Below, piece after piece: positions 7,441 to 14,622 of a stretch of DNA of 16,717 nucleotides. Location of the stretch: NCBI GenBank assembly GCA_964567595.1, contig CAZMNF010000041.1, positions 1 through 16,717 on the forward strand, in the 5' to 3' direction. A model generated the notes under the pieces. The model searched no databases, was not told where the DNA came from, and worked only from the letters and a program-made list of their open reading frames with translations. Position 1 is the stretch's first letter. Every line of letters starts with the position of its first letter. Both the position numbers and the translations under genes were made by a program. Source of the DNA: CAZMNF01 sp964567595. GTDB lineage: Bacteria; Bipolaricaulota; Bipolaricaulia; RBG-16-55-9.

Positions 7441-7876
7441 GGGCCTCAGCCTGATCGTTATGCTCGTTATCGGGGTCGTCGTCGGCCTCGCGGTTGCGAC
7501 GTTCACCGGCATCGAATCGCTCTGGCGGGCCGACGATGCCGCCACGGACGAGCTCCAAACGGATCAACAACAGCCGGAGACGCCCGAATGGAGCGACTAC
7601 GAGGGCCAGATCCAGCGCCCGCTGTTCGACTTGGCCACCGCCGAGGACGCGGGCTCATACGCCGCGGCGCAGGACCTCCAAGCCCGACGCATGACGCGCG
7701 TCGTGATCCAACTGGCGGACGACGCGGATGGGCTCCCGTCGGGCTACACCATCGTCCGAGAGACCGAGGGCACGACGGGCATCCAGGCATGGGTCCCGAT
7801 CGACGAGCTGCTGGAGCTCGCGAAGGCAAGCGCCGTCGCCTACGTCCGGGCCCCGCAGGAGCCGACGCTCGACTGA
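7430..7876 (+). CDS. Small membrane-anchored protein of unknown function
   Basis: A 148-residue protein with one N-terminal membrane segment (about 7-26, SLIVMLVIGVVVGLAVATF). It most likely has its roughly 120-residue remainder outside the membrane. There is no lipobox. The region after the anchor (31-55) is acidic and glutamine-rich and looks flexible. The C-terminal 60 residues (MTRVVIQLADDADGLPSGYT, then QAWVPIDELLELAKASAVAYVRAP) have the rhythm of a small alpha/beta module seen in some secreted bacterial proteins, but I cannot name a family. The ATG at 7430 lies inside the end of lysS, so translation is probably coupled to it. meaB starts seven bases after its stop. Coding is supported by the tight packing and the sensible topology. 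Confidence 0.7.
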   Translation: MTSRGLSLIVMLVIGVVVGLAVATFTGIESLWRADDAATDELQTDQQQPETPEWSDYEGQIQRPLFDLATAEDAGSYAAAQDLQARRMTRVVIQLADDADGLPSGYTIVRETEGTTGIQAWVPIDELLELAKASAVAYVRAPQEPTLD

Positions 7877-7883
7877 CCCCGAC

Positions 7884-8825
7884 ATGGCCCACGAGTCCCT
7901 GATTGACGAGCTGTTTGCCGGAAGCGTTCGCGCCCTCGCCAAGCTGATCTCCCTCGTGGAGGACCGCGACGAGGGCTATCGGGACGTGATCGACGCCGTC
8001 TACGCAGAGACGGGCGGCAGCTCTCGCATCGGAATCACGGGCCCGCCCGGCGCCGGCAAGAGCACGCTCGTCAGCGGCCTCGCCCAGCGCTATCGCCAAG
8101 CCGGGTCGAGCGTGGGGATCCTCGCGAGTGACCCGACGAGCCCCTTCAGCGGCGGAGCACTGTTGGGCGACCGCGTTCGGATGCACGACCTTGCGGGGGA
8201 TCCCGGCGTCTTCATCCGCAGCCTGGCGACGCGCGGCGGCTTAGGCGGGCTTTCGCGCGTGACGCATGAGGTCTCCTTGCTGTTGGAGGCTGCCGGCTAC
8301 GAGACGCTGCTCTACGAGACCGTCGGCGTCGGCCAGGCCGAGATCGACGTGGTCCGCGCCGCGGACTCGGTCGGCGTCGTCGTTACGCCCCAGTCCGGCG
8401 ACGCCGTCCAGGCGCTCAAGGCCGGCTTGATGGAGATCGCCGATCTGTTCGTCGTCAACAAGGCCGACCAGGAGGGCGCCGATCGGGCCGCTCAGGCGCT
8501 CCAGGTGGCGCTGCGCCACGCCGAGGGCGGCTGGACCACCCCGATCGTCAAAACCGTGGCATCCCAAGTTGACGGCCTGGAACGCCTGCAGAACGTTCTG
8601 GACAAGCACCATGCGTCGCTGGGCCAGGAGGGCCTCCACCAACGTCGACGGACACGCCTAGCGACGATGATCCAGACGGCCGTGGAGGAGGCGTTCCGCC
8701 AGGAGCTGTGGAACGACGAGGGCCAACGACGGCTCGAACACGCTTGTGAGCGGGTCCATGCCGGCGAACGGGGCCCGTTCGCCGCCGCACGCTCGCTGCG
8801 GGCCGAACTTGATCAATCCCGCTGA
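7884..8825 (+). CDS. meaB: MeaB/ArgK-family G3E GTPase (methylmalonyl-CoA mutase chaperone)
   Basis: A 313-residue cytosolic P-loop GTPase. Walker A is GPPGAGKS (53-60). It is followed by the family stretch DPTSPFSGGALLGDRVRM (83-100), FIRSLATRGGLGGLS (110-124), ETVGVGQAEIDV (145-156, switch region), and the guanine-specificity motif NKAD (192-195). Known MeaB proteins load adenosylcobalamin into methylmalonyl-CoA mutase and protect it from inactivation. The ATG at 7884 gives the normal N-terminus (ESLIDELFAGSVRALAKLIS). The frame is open further upstream, but only over the preceding gene. No Shine-Dalgarno is visible, so it probably relies on coupling. No mutase gene is in the window, so the client is encoded elsewhere or may be a related acyl-CoA mutase. 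Confidence 0.93.
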   Translation: MAHESLIDELFAGSVRALAKLISLVEDRDEGYRDVIDAVYAETGGSSRIGITGPPGAGKSTLVSGLAQRYRQAGSSVGILASDPTSPFSGGALLGDRVRMHDLAGDPGVFIRSLATRGGLGGLSRVTHEVSLLLEAAGYETLLYETVGVGQAEIDVVRAADSVGVVVTPQSGDAVQALKAGLMEIADLFVVNKADQEGADRAAQALQVALRHAEGGWTTPIVKTVASQVDGLERLQNVLDKHHASLGQEGLHQRRRTRLATMIQTAVEEAFRQELWNDEGQRRLEHACERVHAGERGPFAAARSLRAELDQSR

Positions 8826-8921
8826 GTCCCCTAACCTTCCCCAACAACGGCTGCATAGCACAACAACTTCACAAAACGGGTTACGGCAACTCTCGGCAAT
8901 TCGGGTGAGGGTGAGATCGTT

Positions 8922-10655
8922 ATGGCCAATGCGACCGATCTGCGACGGACGCTGGAGAGGATCGACGGCCGCGGCTACAAGGCCTACAAGGACATCCAGG
9001 GCAGCTATGACGTCGACACGTTTCGGCTCGTCGTTGACCACGTGCAAGGCGATCCCTTTGCCGCCCCGAGCAAGCTGCGCGTGCGGGTTCCGCAGTCCGT
9101 GGCCGAATTTCCCCAATCAACCTTCCAATCGAGCAGTCGACAGACGGCGCTGCGCGACTATCTGACCCGAGCGTTCGCCCGCGCCGCCGGGCGGGCGAGC
9201 TCCAACCGGGGCACGGGCAAAAGCGGCCTCATCGCTATCGACACGCCGGGCCAGGAGGTGCTGGCGCGGACATCGGTAGTCGTCACCGACGAGATCGTCG
9301 AAGCCCGCTTTGTCGCCGGCCTTCCCGCGAAGGGTCGCAAGGTTCTGGGCAAGCAGGCGGCAGCCATGCTCTGCGAGGATCTCCCAAGGATGGTCCAAGA
9401 CGCGTTGATCTACGGCGCCCTTGACGCCCACGATCTTCAGACCCACATCGAGACGGCCGAGGACGCGGACGCGCTCCGAGATCAATTGCGGGACCGCGGG
9501 CTCGTTGCGTTCGTGGCCGACGGCGCCATCCTGCCTCGACGAAGCGGCGTCGACGATCGGCCGTTGAGCGACGGCGCCGTTCCCTTCGAGTCGCCCACAT
9601 CCTTGAGAGTGGAGTTGGATCGCCCGAACGGCGGCCCCATTGCGGGCATGGGGGTGCCGCAGGGCGTGTCGGTCGTTGTCGGCGGCGGCTATCATGGGAA
9701 GTCGACGCTACTGAGCGCGATCTCGCTCGGGGTCTACAACCACGTTCCCCGCGACGGCCGCGAGTGCGTCGTGACCGATCAGGATGCCGTGTTCATCCGC
9801 GCCGAGGACGGGCGCGGCGTCAGCGGCGTCGACATCTCGCCGTTTATCAACAATCTGCCGCAGGGCCGCTCCACGCGCGACTTCTCCTCGGAGGACGCCA
9901 GCGGGAGCACCTCCCAGGCCGCCAACATCGTGGAGGCTCTCGAGGTGGGCGCGTCGACGCTTTTGATCGACGAAGACACGTCTGCTACCAACTTCATGAT
10001 CCGCGACCATCGCATGCAGGAACTGATAGCGAAAGATAAGGAACCGATCACGCCCTTCATCGACAAGATTCGCCAACTCTACGACGATCGAGGCGTGTCG
10101 TCCATCCTGGTCATGGGCGGAAGCGGCGACTACTTCGACGTCGCCGACACGGTGATCGCCATGGAACACTTCCGGCCGCACGACGTCACCGATGACGCTC
10201 GAGCCATCGCCGCGAAATACCGCACCAACCGGCAAGCCGAGGGCGGCGCGGCGTTCGGCGACATCGCACCGCGAATCCCCGATCCCGATAGCATTGATCC
10301 CTCCAAGGGCAAGGCGGGCAAGATGAAGCTGAAGACGCGCGAGACCGACGAGATCGGCTTCGGGACGGATACCATCGACCTATCCGCCGTCCATCAGCTC
10401 GTCGACGAGAGCCAGCTCCGCGCGATCGCCCAGGCGCTCGTGCACGCCAAAAAGCGCCACATGAGTCGGGATCGGACCTTGGCGGCGGTCCTCGATGCGC
10501 TGATGGCCGAAATCGACGACGAGGGGCTGGATGTTCTGTCGCCGTTCGTGACGGGCGACTTGGCCGAGTTTCGGCGGTTTGAGCTGGCCGCCGCGCTCAA
10601 TCGCCTCCGGTCGCTGCGCGTGCGTCAGCGGGCCCGTGATGCGGTCTACTCGTAG
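8922..10655 (+). CDS. Predicted ATPase of the ABC class (COG3044/ABC_ATPase family)
   Basis: A 577-residue soluble protein with the conserved N-terminus of this family: LRRTLERIDGRGYKAYKDIQ (7-26) then HVQGDPFAAPSKLRVRVP (40-57). The nucleotide-binding core has Walker A GGGYHGKST (254-262), a signature-like SGSTSQAA (327-334), Walker B TLLIDEDTSATNFMIRD (346-362), and a LVMGGSGDYFDVAD segment (396-409) where transporters carry the switch region. There are no membrane segments and no permease neighbour, so it is not a transporter. The biological role of the family is not established; a nucleic-acid or RNA-linked function is only a guess from the neighbourhood. The ATG at 8922 has GGTGAGGGTGAG upstream. 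Its stop overlaps the convergent thiI stop by ten bases. Confidence 0.9.
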   Translation: MANATDLRRTLERIDGRGYKAYKDIQGSYDVDTFRLVVDHVQGDPFAAPSKLRVRVPQSVAEFPQSTFQSSSRQTALRDYLTRAFARAAGRASSNRGTGKSGLIAIDTPGQEVLARTSVVVTDEIVEARFVAGLPAKGRKVLGKQAAAMLCEDLPRMVQDALIYGALDAHDLQTHIETAEDADALRDQLRDRGLVAFVADGAILPRRSGVDDRPLSDGAVPFESPTSLRVELDRPNGGPIAGMGVPQGVSVVVGGGYHGKSTLLSAISLGVYNHVPRDGRECVVTDQDAVFIRAEDGRGVSGVDISPFINNLPQGRSTRDFSSEDASGSTSQAANIVEALEVGASTLLIDEDTSATNFMIRDHRMQELIAKDKEPITPFIDKIRQLYDDRGVSSILVMGGSGDYFDVADTVIAMEHFRPHDVTDDARAIAAKYRTNRQAEGGAAFGDIAPRIPDPDSIDPSKGKAGKMKLKTRETDEIGFGTDTIDLSAVHQLVDESQLRAIAQALVHAKKRHMSRDRTLAAVLDALMAEIDDEGLDVLSPFVTGDLAEFRRFELAAALNRLRSLRVRQRARDAVYS

Positions 10656-12151
10656 AGCGCAATCGCCGCATCCGGCAGCTCGTCGATCGGCACATCCTCG
10701 TCGTCGCTGAAGGCCTGCGCGTAGAGCGCCTTGACGCCGCCCCGCAGCGAGTAGGCGTCGAACCCGGCCTCTCGCATGCGCTCGGCCAAGTCCGCGCTCT
10801 TGAGCCCCACCTCACAGACGAGGACGTAGGTGGCCGCACGGTTCCAGTTCGGATAATCCGAAATGGCGTGGAAGAAGTCCCAGTGCTCGGCGCGCGGATG
10901 CTGCCAAGCTCTCTGGGCATGGGGCGAGCGCACGTCGATGAGCCGGGCGTCGGCCGGAGGCTCCTCCAGTTCGAAGTCCGGATTCCGCAGGTCGCTCGCG
11001 TCGAGTTCGCGCAGATCGTACACGGCCCGCTGGCGCAGGGCTTGCTCGAAGGCCTGGGTGTCGAGGCCCGCCTCGATCTCCTCGATGGTCGACAGCTTCG
11101 CCCGCGTGGTCGGCTTGCCCGGCACGAGGGCACAGTACTCCTGCACGGCCGCCGAGAGTTCGAACGTGCCGATCTCGCGCGCACTCTCGATGATCTCTTC
11201 CTTGTCCAGGCCCACCAGCGGCCGCAACAGGGGCAGCTCGGCCACGCGCGAGATGACGTCGAGGTTGGGCAGCGTCTGCGAGGAGACCTGACCAAGCGCC
11301 TCGCCCGTGACGATGCCGCGCCCCTTCGGTTTTTCGCGGGATACCCGCTCGGCCGCTCGGTACATGAAGCGCTTCAAGAGCACCTGCCAGTAGCGCGAGG
11401 ACGTCTGCGCCTGCATGTCCTGGATCAACGGTCGGAAGTCGACGACGTGGAGCTGGGGGCGGACGCCATAGCTCCACTGATCGGCGATTACCTTCATGAC
11501 GCGCAACACGCCTTGGCGATGCGCGGCGCCGCCGAGGTTGCAGAAGACGTAGTCGAGCTCGATCCCGCGCTTGAGCATGAGCCACGACGCCACAGCGGAG
11601 TCGAACCCGCCGGAGACCAACGACGTGGCTCGGCCTTCGGCGCCGATGGGCAGTCCGCCCGGGCCGGGATGGCGCCCGGTGAAGAAGTGGGCCTGGCCGT
11701 CGCGGATCTCCACATTGATCGTGACTTCCGGGTTCGAGAGGTCGACCCCCCGGGCATGGGGATACAGCACGGCGCCGAGCGCGCGTTCCGCGTCCGGTGA
11801 GCCGAAGGGGACGTCCGCTTCCCCACGCTGCACTCGGACTGCAAACGTCCGGTCGCGCACGTGCTCACGGAAGAGCCGTTCGCCGTCCGCGACGAGTTGA
11901 TCCAGGTCCGCAAAGGGGCACGACTGAATCTCGCTGAAGGACTGGATGCCGTAGACGCGCTGCAGCACCTCCGTGACGCGCGGTTGGGACGCCTCAACGA
12001 AGAAGCGGCTCCACTCCCACGCGAACTCGTGGTCGATGTTCTCCGAGGCCAGGGCATCCTGAATATTTCGGGCCAACAGCTGCATAAACCGGGCCCTTGT
12101 CGGTCGGGACTTGGTGGTGACCTCGCCAGAGAAACGGATGAGGAACCGCAT
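10646..12151 (-). CDS. thiI: tRNA 4-thiouridine sulfurtransferase with rhodanese domain
   Basis: Makes 4-thiouridine at position 8 of tRNAs and, in some bacteria, the thiazole of thiamine. The 501-residue product has the ferredoxin-like start MRFLIRFSGEVTTKS, a THUMP domain to about residue 165, the PP-loop SGGFDS (180-185) that adenylates the tRNA, and a C-terminal rhodanese domain (about 400-480). Cys446 in CEVGLKS matches the persulfide-carrying Cys456 of the E. coli enzyme, and Cys340 (QEYCALVPGKPTT) matches Cys344, the disulfide partner, so it looks like the full E. coli-type version. An ATG at 12217 is in frame, but the added 22 residues would cross the promoter and do not resemble the family. 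The ATG at 12151 is therefore used. It sits eight bases after a TACAAT box, predicting a leaderless mRNA. Confidence 0.95.
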   Translation of the reverse strand: MRFLIRFSGEVTTKSRPTRARFMQLLARNIQDALASENIDHEFAWEWSRFFVEASQPRVTEVLQRVYGIQSFSEIQSCPFADLDQLVADGERLFREHVRDRTFAVRVQRGEADVPFGSPDAERALGAVLYPHARGVDLSNPEVTINVEIRDGQAHFFTGRHPGPGGLPIGAEGRATSLVSGGFDSAVASWLMLKRGIELDYVFCNLGGAAHRQGVLRVMKVIADQWSYGVRPQLHVVDFRPLIQDMQAQTSSRYWQVLLKRFMYRAAERVSREKPKGRGIVTGEALGQVSSQTLPNLDVISRVAELPLLRPLVGLDKEEIIESAREIGTFELSAAVQEYCALVPGKPTTRAKLSTIEEIEAGLDTQAFEQALRQRAVYDLRELDASDLRNPDFELEEPPADARLIDVRSPHAQRAWQHPRAEHWDFFHAISDYPNWNRAATYVLVCEVGLKSADLAERMREAGFDAYSLRGGVKALYAQAFSDDEDVPIDELPDAAIALYE

Positions 12152-12159
12152 GACGTCCG

Positions 12160-12189
12160 ATTGTAGCGAGTCAGCCTGTCGAGATTCAA
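12160..12189 (-). promoter_or_regulatory. Leaderless promoter for thiI
   Basis: On the minus strand TTGAAT (12189-12184) and TACAAT (12165-12160) are 18 bases apart. The predicted start falls at about 12153-12151, on the ATG itself, so no ribosome binding site can be included. The 11-mer CTCGCTACAAT is shared with the serS promoter. Confidence 0.5.
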
Positions 12190-12211
12190 TAATTCCCCAA
12201 CATGTGCCGAT

Positions 12212-12240
12212 TTGCACTTATTCGGACACAAGCCTATCAT
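12212..12240 (+). promoter_or_regulatory. Promoter for the baeRF gene
   Basis: TTGCAC (12212-12217), a 17-base spacer and TATCAT (12235-12240) predict a start near 12247 and a leader of about 34 bases that includes AAAGGA (12270-12275), five bases before the GTG. It stands back to back with the thiI promoter. Confidence 0.5.
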
Positions 12241-12280
12241 GGAAGCGACGTTCCATTTGGATTGAGGGGAAAGGATCACC

Positions 12281-13438
12281 GTGGCTTTCACACGAGACGA
12301 TCTGGAACAGCTCTACGAGCTGGACGCCAACCCGCTGCTGAGCGTCTATCTGCACACCGATCCGGCCGAGGATCCGAAGGGATCCCACCGGATCTGGCTC
12401 AAGGATGCGCTCAAAGACCACGAAACGGAGCTCGACGGCGACGAGCGGAAGGCGTTCCGCGAGGCGGCCGAGCGGATCAACGCCCACGTCGCCGATCACA
12501 GGCCCCAGGGCAAGTCCTGGGTGGCGTTCGTCGGCCCGGACGTCTTCGTCGAACATCACCTCCAAGTGCCCGTGGAGAACGAAATCCAGTGGGGTCGACC
12601 GCAACTGGCCCAACTGGAGTGGATGCTCGAGGAGTACGCCCCCTACGGCGTCGTGCTGGTGGACTCGCAGACCATGCGTTTTTTCGTCGCCGTGATGAAC
12701 GAAATCACCGAACTGACCGACCGCAAGCTGGAACTCGACACGAGCGAGTGGGGGGAGAAGGCCATGATGCCTCCCTCGCAACGCCAGGGCTCGCCAACGG
12801 TCGGGTCCGTACGCGGTGGCAACCAGCGCGAGGCTTACGAACAGCGCGTGGCGGAACACACGGAGCGGTTCTGGAAGGACGCGATTCCCGTGCTCCAAGA
12901 GATGCGGGCCCAGCACGATGCGGAAGAGCTGGTTATCGGCGGGCCGAAGGACGCCCGCGAGCGCTTCATGGCCAACGTCGGCGAGGCGGCCGATCGCGTC
13001 ATCGGCGAGATTAACGTTCGAGTCGGCGCACCGGCGCCGGACGTGCTGAGCGAGAGCGTTCCGGTCATTCGGACCCACGAGCGGGCTCGCGAACGGGAAT
13101 TGGTCGACGAGCTGTTGGGGCGTGCCTCGACCAGCGCCAAGGCGAGCGTCGGGTTGGCGTCCACGCTCAAAATGATCCAGGAGGGTCGAGCAGCCCAAGT
13201 CATCGTCAATCGGCGGCTGGATGAGCCGTTGCAGGAGTGCGGCAACTGCCGCTACGTCACGACCGCCGACGCCGAGGCCTGCCCGAACTGCAACGGGACC
13301 ACGCTCGAGCGAGGGACGTTGCGCGGGCTGTTGCCGGTGTTGCTGCGCCGCTACGGCAGCGGCTTGGAGATCGTCCAGGCGGAGGCGGCGGACAAGCTCG
13401 CCGAACACGACGGCATCGGGACGTTGTTGCGCTTTTAG
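12281..13438 (+). CDS. Bacterial eRF1-like release factor family protein (baeRF type)
   Basis: A 385-residue protein that fits the bacterial archaeo-eukaryotic release-factor (baeRF, probably family 10) group. Its N-terminal LLSVYLHTDPAEDPKG (19-34) and the following alpha/beta region correspond to the first eRF1-like domain. The middle carries GGNQREAYEQRVAEHTERFW (179-198), aligned in my reading with the GGQ loop and following helix of eRF1/Vms1. A pelota-like third domain (about 255-385) holds a zinc ribbon with Cys320, Cys323, Cys334 and Cys337 (CGNC...CPNC). The GTG at 12281 has AAAGGA five bases upstream. Relatives are thought to hydrolyse peptidyl-tRNA or act in ribosome rescue, but most baeRFs are uncharacterised. 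The loop is GGNQ, not GGQ, so activity is uncertain. It is followed by tRNA-Val and faces away from thiI. Confidence 0.8.
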   Translation: MAFTRDDLEQLYELDANPLLSVYLHTDPAEDPKGSHRIWLKDALKDHETELDGDERKAFREAAERINAHVADHRPQGKSWVAFVGPDVFVEHHLQVPVENEIQWGRPQLAQLEWMLEEYAPYGVVLVDSQTMRFFVAVMNEITELTDRKLELDTSEWGEKAMMPPSQRQGSPTVGSVRGGNQREAYEQRVAEHTERFWKDAIPVLQEMRAQHDAEELVIGGPKDARERFMANVGEAADRVIGEINVRVGAPAPDVLSESVPVIRTHERARERELVDELLGRASTSAKASVGLASTLKMIQEGRAAQVIVNRRLDEPLQECGNCRYVTTADAEACPNCNGTTLERGTLRGLLPVLLRRYGSGLEIVQAEAADKLAEHDGIGTLLRF

Positions 13439-13499
13439 GCAGGGCCTTTGGTGGGCGGTCTCCGGATCCGCACTCGCGGCCGCGGACCGTGGTTGCTAG

Positions 13500-13505
13500 G
13501 ATAAT
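13500..13505 (+). promoter_or_regulatory. Possible -10 box for tRNA-Val
   Basis: GATAAT (5/6 match) is followed by six bases and then the first base of the mature tRNA, so transcription could begin at or within a few bases of tRNA position 1. No good -35 is present at normal spacing, so the call is weak. Confidence 0.25.
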
Positions 13506-13511
13506 CGCGAA

Positions 13512-13586
13512 GGGCGAATAGCTCAGCGGCAGAGCGCCTCCCTTACAAGGAGGAGGTCCCAGGTTCAAATCCTGGTTCGCCCACCA
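13512..13586 (+). tRNA. tRNA-Val (anticodon UAC), CCA encoded
   Basis: A complete cloverleaf. The acceptor stem GGGCGAA (13512-13518) pairs with TTCGCCC (13576-13582). The D-stem GCTC/GAGC has a short loop. The anticodon stem CCTCC/GGAGG (13537-13541 and 13549-13553) holds the loop CTTACAA with anticodon TAC at 13544-13546. The variable loop is five bases. The T-stem CCAGG/CCTGG encloses TTCAAAT. Discriminator A13583 is followed by an encoded CCA (13584-13586), so the 3' end needs no nucleotide addition. It reads valine codons of the GUN box, mainly GUA and GUG. It begins 73 bases after the baeRF gene. Confidence 0.97.
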
Positions 13587-13666
13587 CTCACAACCTGCGC
13601 GTTGGCCTCCACGCTGTCGAGATTCTTCCCTCGCTATCGATGGGGGCTCGGACCTTCCGCCTTCGA

Positions 13667-14560
13667 TCAGGCCCCGACAACTGAGCCCGGCTTCCGGGCG
13701 GTGACGTCCACGCTCGCGAGGTAGTCCGTGAGGGCCGTGCCCGGCGGCAGTGCCGCCGCAAGCTGTTGGTAGAGCGGGTCCTCGCAAGCCTCAATCGACG
13801 CCTCGTGGTCGGGCCGCGGCACGATCCGCACGTCTGTGAGGCCCATCGCTTCGACGAGGGACCGATAGTTCTCCATCTCGATCGCCCCGGCAATGCAGCT
13901 CGACCACGTGCCGGCGATATCGCTGACGCTCTCGGGCAACGGCTGCCACAGAGCCATATCGCTGACCGCCACGCGGCCATCCGGCTTGAGCACCCGAGCC
14001 ACTTCCGTCCAGACTTGGGCCTTATCGGGCGAGAGGTTGATGACGCAGTTGCTGATGACGACGTCCAGGCTGCAGTCTGCAGCGGGGATGTGCTCGATCT
14101 CGCCCAAGCGGAACTCGACGTTCGCCAAGCCCGTGCGGGCCTGGTAATCGACCAAGTTGCCGCGCGCCTTGGCCAGCATTTCGGGCGTCATGTCGACGCC
14201 GATCACCCGTCCACTCGCGCCGACCTTGGGCCCGGCGACGAAGCAGTCGAACCCCGCGCCGGATCCGAGATCAAGCACGACTTGCCCTTCCTGGAGCGCG
14301 GCCACCGCAGTGGGGTTGCCGCAGCTGAGGCCCAAATTCGCGGTCCCGGGAAGTTGCCCGAGAGTCTCGGCATCGTAGCCGAGGGCCTCGGCCACGACCG
14401 TTGCTCGATCGCTCGTCGCCTGGCGGTCGCAGCACCCGGCTTGGCTCGTCTCGCTAACGGTCGGGTCGACCGCGCTCGCGATTCGGGAATAGTCGGATCT
14501 CACTTTGTCACGGACCGTGTCGGCGCGGCCTCGGTCCGACTCGCTAGGGCATCCGGCCAT
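13667..14560 (-). CDS. arsM: Arsenite S-adenosylmethionine methyltransferase
   Basis: Methylates As(III) using SAM and thiols, giving less toxic or volatile products in the cytosol. The product is 297 residues from the ATG at 14560. The SAM-binding fold shows VVLDLGSGAGFDCFVAG in its first part, then GVDMTPEMLAKAR. The three cysteines that define active ArsM are present in NLGLSCGNP, VISNCVINLSPDK and GTWSSCIAGA. A vicinal CC pair near residue 43 may deliver arsenic to the site. An ATG at 14566 is also in frame, but AAAGGAG (14569-14575) is only two bases from it and eight from 14560, so 14560 is preferred. It follows arsR by about 60 bases and is presumably co-transcribed and induced by arsenite. 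Confidence 0.93.
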   Translation of the reverse strand: MAGCPSESDRGRADTVRDKVRSDYSRIASAVDPTVSETSQAGCCDRQATSDRATVVAEALGYDAETLGQLPGTANLGLSCGNPTAVAALQEGQVVLDLGSGAGFDCFVAGPKVGASGRVIGVDMTPEMLAKARGNLVDYQARTGLANVEFRLGEIEHIPAADCSLDVVISNCVINLSPDKAQVWTEVARVLKPDGRVAVSDMALWQPLPESVSDIAGTWSSCIAGAIEMENYRSLVEAMGLTDVRIVPRPDHEASIEACEDPLYQQLAAALPPGTALTDYLASVDVTARKPGSVVGA

Positions 14561-14568
14561 GGGCATCT

Positions 14569-14575
14569 CTCCTTT
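14569..14575 (-). promoter_or_regulatory. Ribosome binding site deciding the arsM start
   Basis: AAAGGAG on the minus strand lies two bases before the ATG at 14566 but eight before the ATG at 14560, which favours the second start codon. Confidence 0.6.
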
Positions 14576-14622
14576 CCGACGGGCAGATCACGGATGAGCC
14601 TCGCCAGGGCATTCGAGAGCCG

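Noticed and set aside
6514..7545. Minus-strand ORF of 343 codons opposite lysS
   Set aside because: It is antisense to an unmistakable LysRS and has no domain signature.
12218..13408. Minus-strand ORF of 396 codons opposite the baeRF gene, longer than the real gene
   Set aside because: The plus strand has a promoter, a ribosome binding site, family motifs and a zinc ribbon; the minus ORF is a mirror frame common in GC-rich DNA and has no recognisable domain.
13630..13680. GGGGC...GCCCC stem just after arsM as a terminator
   Set aside because: The loop is about 23 bases, the stem is short and there is no T-run, so it is not distinguishable from chance in GC-rich DNA.
13257..13787. Minus-strand ORF of 176 codons across the tRNA, containing NQDLNLGPPPCKGGALPLSYS
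   Set aside because: This is the well-known artefact of translating the antisense strand of a tRNA gene; the ORF also covers the end of the baeRF gene and of arsM.
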